In this document: positions 12,298-12,631 of the stretch, piece by piece
Layout of the letters: the number at the start of each line of letters is the position of its first letter
How positions within the stretch are numbered: position 1 is the first letter of the stretch
Origin: an uncultured Chloroflexota bacterium
GTDB lineage: Bacteria > Chloroflexota > Anaerolineae > Anaerolineales > Villigracilaceae
NCBI GenBank assembly: GCA_903837815.1
Contig: CAILWD010000367.1
Coordinates: 1 to 12,631 of the forward strand
Direction of reading: 5' to 3'
Length of the DNA: 12,631 bases
Program-made: the position numbers and the translations under genes
The notes under the pieces: generated by a model
The model's input: the letters and a program-made list of their open reading frames with translations, nothing else
Database searches by the model: none
Told to the model about the DNA's origin: nothing

Positions 12298-12631
12298 ATG
12301 GAAGAACGCATACAAAAATTACTCGCTCAAGCAGGGTACGGTTCGCGTCGCGCCTGTGAAGAATTCATCGTTACGGGGCGTGTCCGCGTCAATGGGCAGG
12401 TTGCCACGCTCGGTCAAAAAGCTGACCTCTCTGTTGACAAGGTCACATTGGACGGCAAAGCCCTGCCCAAGGCTGAAGCCCTGACCTATATCGCCCTCTA
12501 CAAGCCGCGCAACGTGCTATCTGCCGCCGAGGGACAGGATGACCGTCAGACCGTCCGCGATTTGATTCCGCTCGAAGGGCATTTGTATCCCGTCGGGCGG
12601 CTCGACTTCGACTCTGAAGGTTTGATTTTGA
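12298..12631 (+). CDS. RsuA/RluB-family pseudouridine synthase, N-terminal part (3' end outside window)
   Basis: The open frame from ATG at 12298 runs off the window with 111 residues visible. The N-terminal S4 RNA-binding domain is clear (MEERIQKLLAQAGYGSRRAC, then TGRVRVNGQVATLGQKAD). Next comes the catalytic-domain start, Y-I-A-L-Y-K-P-R-N-V-L-S (64-75), and the active-site motif G-R-L-D-F-D-S-E-G-L (100-109), with D103 as the catalytic aspartate. RsuA/RluB-type enzymes turn a specific uridine in 16S or 23S rRNA into pseudouridine. Position near scpB favours the RluB type, since scpA-scpB-rluB is a common gene order, but RsuA cannot be excluded from this part. There is a TATAAT 7 nt upstream of the ATG. 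Confidence 0.93.
   Translation, partial: MEERIQKLLAQAGYGSRRACEEFIVTGRVRVNGQVATLGQKADLSVDKVTLDGKALPKAEALTYIALYKPRNVLSAAEGQDDRQTVRDLIPLEGHLYPVGRLDFDSEGLIL

Noticed and set aside
1..12631. Defence system, prophage, CRISPR array, insertion sequence, tRNA or rRNA
   Set aside because: I found no regularly spaced repeats, transposase, integrase or phage proteins, nuclease/helicase sets or structural RNA signatures. The window reads as ordinary chromosomal genes.

Overview
The window looks like chromosomal sequence from a moderately GC-rich bacterium, most likely a member of Chloroflexota close to Anaerolineae. This is inference. It rests on the combination of a VanW-type protein, an LCP protein with a LytR_C tail, a DUF4342 protein, a non-canonical UroD-like enzyme, G5/propeller lipoproteins and an in-frame HREDAKNAKFF repeat. 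I see no phage, transposase, CRISPR, tRNA or rRNA.

Layout. (1) Plus strand, 1-2868: the end of a VanW-family protein, a small Trm112-like zinc protein, a HEAT-repeat protein and an LCP-family cell-wall ligase-like protein, closed by a strong hairpin terminator at 2889-2923. (2) Minus strand, 10857 down to 2948, ten genes. In order of transcription they are: a 188-aa lipoprotein, a DUF348-G5-propeller lipoprotein, an intergenic palindrome, a UDP-glucuronate-decarboxylase-like SDR, a GtrA membrane protein, an unrecognised 126-aa protein, a hotdog acyl-CoA thioesterase, a GT-C (ArnT/PMT-like) glycosyltransferase, a UroD-like protein, an RsmD-like methyltransferase and a DUF4342 protein. From the SDR to RsmD, five of the six junctions are overlapping stop/start codons (ATGA or TGATG) and the sixth has a 3-nt gap, so this is very probably one translationally coupled operon. 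(3) Right end: scpB (plus), a nitroreductase (minus) converging on it through a 19-bp bidirectional terminator, and the start of an RsuA/RluB-family pseudouridine synthase (plus), cut by the window edge.

How the genes fit together. The SDR (nucleotide-sugar synthesis), GtrA (probable carrier-lipid-sugar flippase) and GT-C glycosyltransferase form a plausible surface-glycan module. The LCP and VanW proteins and the two lipoproteins also act at or outside the membrane. RsmD, the RsuA/RluB enzyme, the Trm112-like protein and ScpB are housekeeping (RNA modification, chromosome segregation). No part is a clear novel defence or mobile system. The most interesting points are the repeat-derived insertion in the glycosyltransferase, the APPQ motif in the RsmD-like enzyme, the UroD-like protein with altered metal/active-site motifs, the DUF348-G5-propeller lipoprotein, the 33-nt palindrome at 8656-8688, and -10 boxes placed so close to start codons that leaderless mRNAs are likely.
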